This document shows, one piece after another, positions 5,710 through 6,028 of a stretch of DNA of 6,028 nt. The translations under genes and the position numbers were made by a program. The stretch covers positions 1-6,028 of the forward strand of contig JAISTO010000124.1 in NCBI GenBank assembly GCA_031272575.1. Reading direction: 5' to 3'. Position 1 is the stretch's first letter. Each line of letters begins with the position of its first letter. Below the pieces are notes generated by a model. It made no database searches, was not told the origin of the DNA, and was given only the letters and a program-made list of their open reading frames with translations. This DNA is from Treponema sp. (lineage in GTDB: Bacteria; Spirochaetota; Spirochaetia; Treponematales; Breznakiellaceae).

Positions 5710-5744
5710 ACTCCCTATTCCCGACTCCCTACTCCCTACTCCCT
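5710..5744 (+). repeat. Heptamer tandem array ACTCCCT, 5 copies
   Basis: Five units of 7 bases: four perfect ACTCCCT and one variant (ATTCCCG, second unit). A related array in inverse orientation, GGGGAGT, lies at 5421-5450. Confidence 0.85.
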
Positions 5745-5754
5745 ACCGCCCCCC

Positions 5755-5783
5755 TTGACTCTTTTCCCAGGATGCCCCATACT
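5755..5783 (+). promoter_or_regulatory. Possible plus-strand promoter
   Basis: TTGACT (5755-5760) and CATACT (5778-5783) are 17 bases apart, giving a start point near 5790. An 11-codon frame begins exactly there (5790-5825) and is formed largely by the palindrome that follows. It points toward the right edge and away from the rest of the genes. Confidence 0.4.
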
Positions 5784-5800
5784 CATTGCATGAGCGCCAG

Positions 5801-5823
5801 ATTCCGCGGTCAAGCCGCGGAAT
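5801..5823. repeat. Short palindromic intergenic repeat
   Basis: ATTCCGCGG-TCAAG-CCGCGGAAT is a perfect 9-bp stem with a 5-base loop. Beyond a small internal loop, GCGCC (5794-5798) pairs with GGCGC (5828-5832). The core sequence, followed by GACG, is of a kind seen dispersed in many bacterial genomes. It lacks a T-run, so it is not a typical terminator. Confidence 0.65.
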
Positions 5824-5875
5824 GACGGGCGCCCGGGACGCGTTGTCCCTGCGGGGGCTTGGTGGAGATATTGTT

Positions 5876-6028
5876 ATGATTAGCGAATTTTGTGTTCAAG
5901 AAACAGCGCCCTTGCGCGGCGCATTTCCTCTTGCCTACCCCCGCGCGGGGGTCTGCGCGGGCGCGCGGAGTACCCTCGCGGGCGCGATTTTTAGCCCGTT
6001 GTCCCCCCCCCCCGTCCCCCCATTTTTC
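5876..6028 (+). CDS. Doubtful partial reading frame running off the right edge
   Basis: An ATG at 5876 has GGTGGAG 8 bases upstream and opens a frame with no stop through 6028 (51 codons). The translation starts MISEFCVQETAPLRG and ends in a Pro-rich stretch coded by an 11-C run (6003-6013). It has no recognisable domain, and the DNA is full of short repeats: a perfect palindrome ACCCCCGCGCGGGGGT (5937-5952) and CGCGGGCGCG twice (5956-5965, 5977-5986). It may be a real N-terminus or simply repeat DNA that lacks stops because of its GC content. Confidence 0.2.
   Translation, partial: MISEFCVQETAPLRGAFPLAYPRAGVCAGARSTLAGAIFSPLSPPPVPPFF
5937..5952. repeat. Perfect 16-bp palindrome
   Basis: ACCCCCGCGCGGGGGT equals its own reverse complement. 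It lies within the GC-rich right edge and has no assigned role. Confidence 0.6.

Larger units (their letters stand above)
5421..5744. repeat. Giant nested imperfect palindrome made of heptamer tandem repeats
   Basis: Four G-rich blocks on the left are answered, in reverse order, by C-rich blocks on the right. GGGGAGT units (5421-5450) face ACTCCCT units (5710-5744). GGCGCGGGG (5459-5467) faces CCGCGCCCC (5699-5707). TGCGTGGGGCGCATGGGG (5484-5501) faces the complement at 5682-5698 with two 1-base gaps. The TGGACGG array end (5538-5565) faces 5633-5660 with 26 of 28 matches. The central 67 bases hold two similar 16-mers. No reading frame on either strand looks real. The repeats resemble the short tandem heptamer repeats known from some cyanobacteria. 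Confidence 0.7.

Overview
The window is GC-rich bacterial DNA in which all convincing genes lie on the minus strand. Reading along that strand (right to left), it holds a small membrane-anchored zinc-ribbon protein (5373-4939), about 750 bases of repeat-rich DNA, and a four-gene unit: tRNA-Leu(UAA), a CPA2-type cation/proton antiporter fused to a PTS EIIA domain, a YihY/BrkB-type membrane protein fused to a cyclic-nucleotide-binding domain, and peptidyl-tRNA hydrolase (pth), which runs to or past the left edge. A well-formed promoter sits just upstream of the tRNA. The gaps of 17, 7 and 5 bases from there to pth argue for one transcript.

The non-coding DNA is not empty. A 265-bp element at 4249-4513 has perfect 17-bp terminal inverted repeats and a perfect 9-bp target-site duplication, so it is a MITE-like insertion whose near edge is 17 bp upstream of the tRNA promoter's -35 box. 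To its right lie a possible remnant of a transposase tail and a block of 9-base ATTCGCG-type repeats. Upstream of the zinc-ribbon gene, 5421-5744 is a nested, imperfect giant palindrome built from two families of 7-base tandem repeats. The last 270 bases hold a possible plus-strand promoter, a short perfect palindrome of dispersed-repeat type, and a weak open frame that runs off the right edge.

The two fused transporters are the functional highlight. One carries a phosphorylatable EIIA domain and the other a CNB domain with its ligand-contact residues intact, so one operon may couple ion or osmotic homeostasis to both PTS phosphorylation state and cyclic nucleotide level. This coupling is inferred, not shown.

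The organism cannot be fixed from the sequence. Shine-Dalgarno sites and sigma70-like promoters are present, the tRNA has no encoded CCA, and poly-G tracts of up to 11 occur in coding strands. From memory of similar small zinc-ribbon proteins and G-tract-rich genomes, I lean weakly toward a GC-rich spirochaete of the Treponema type.
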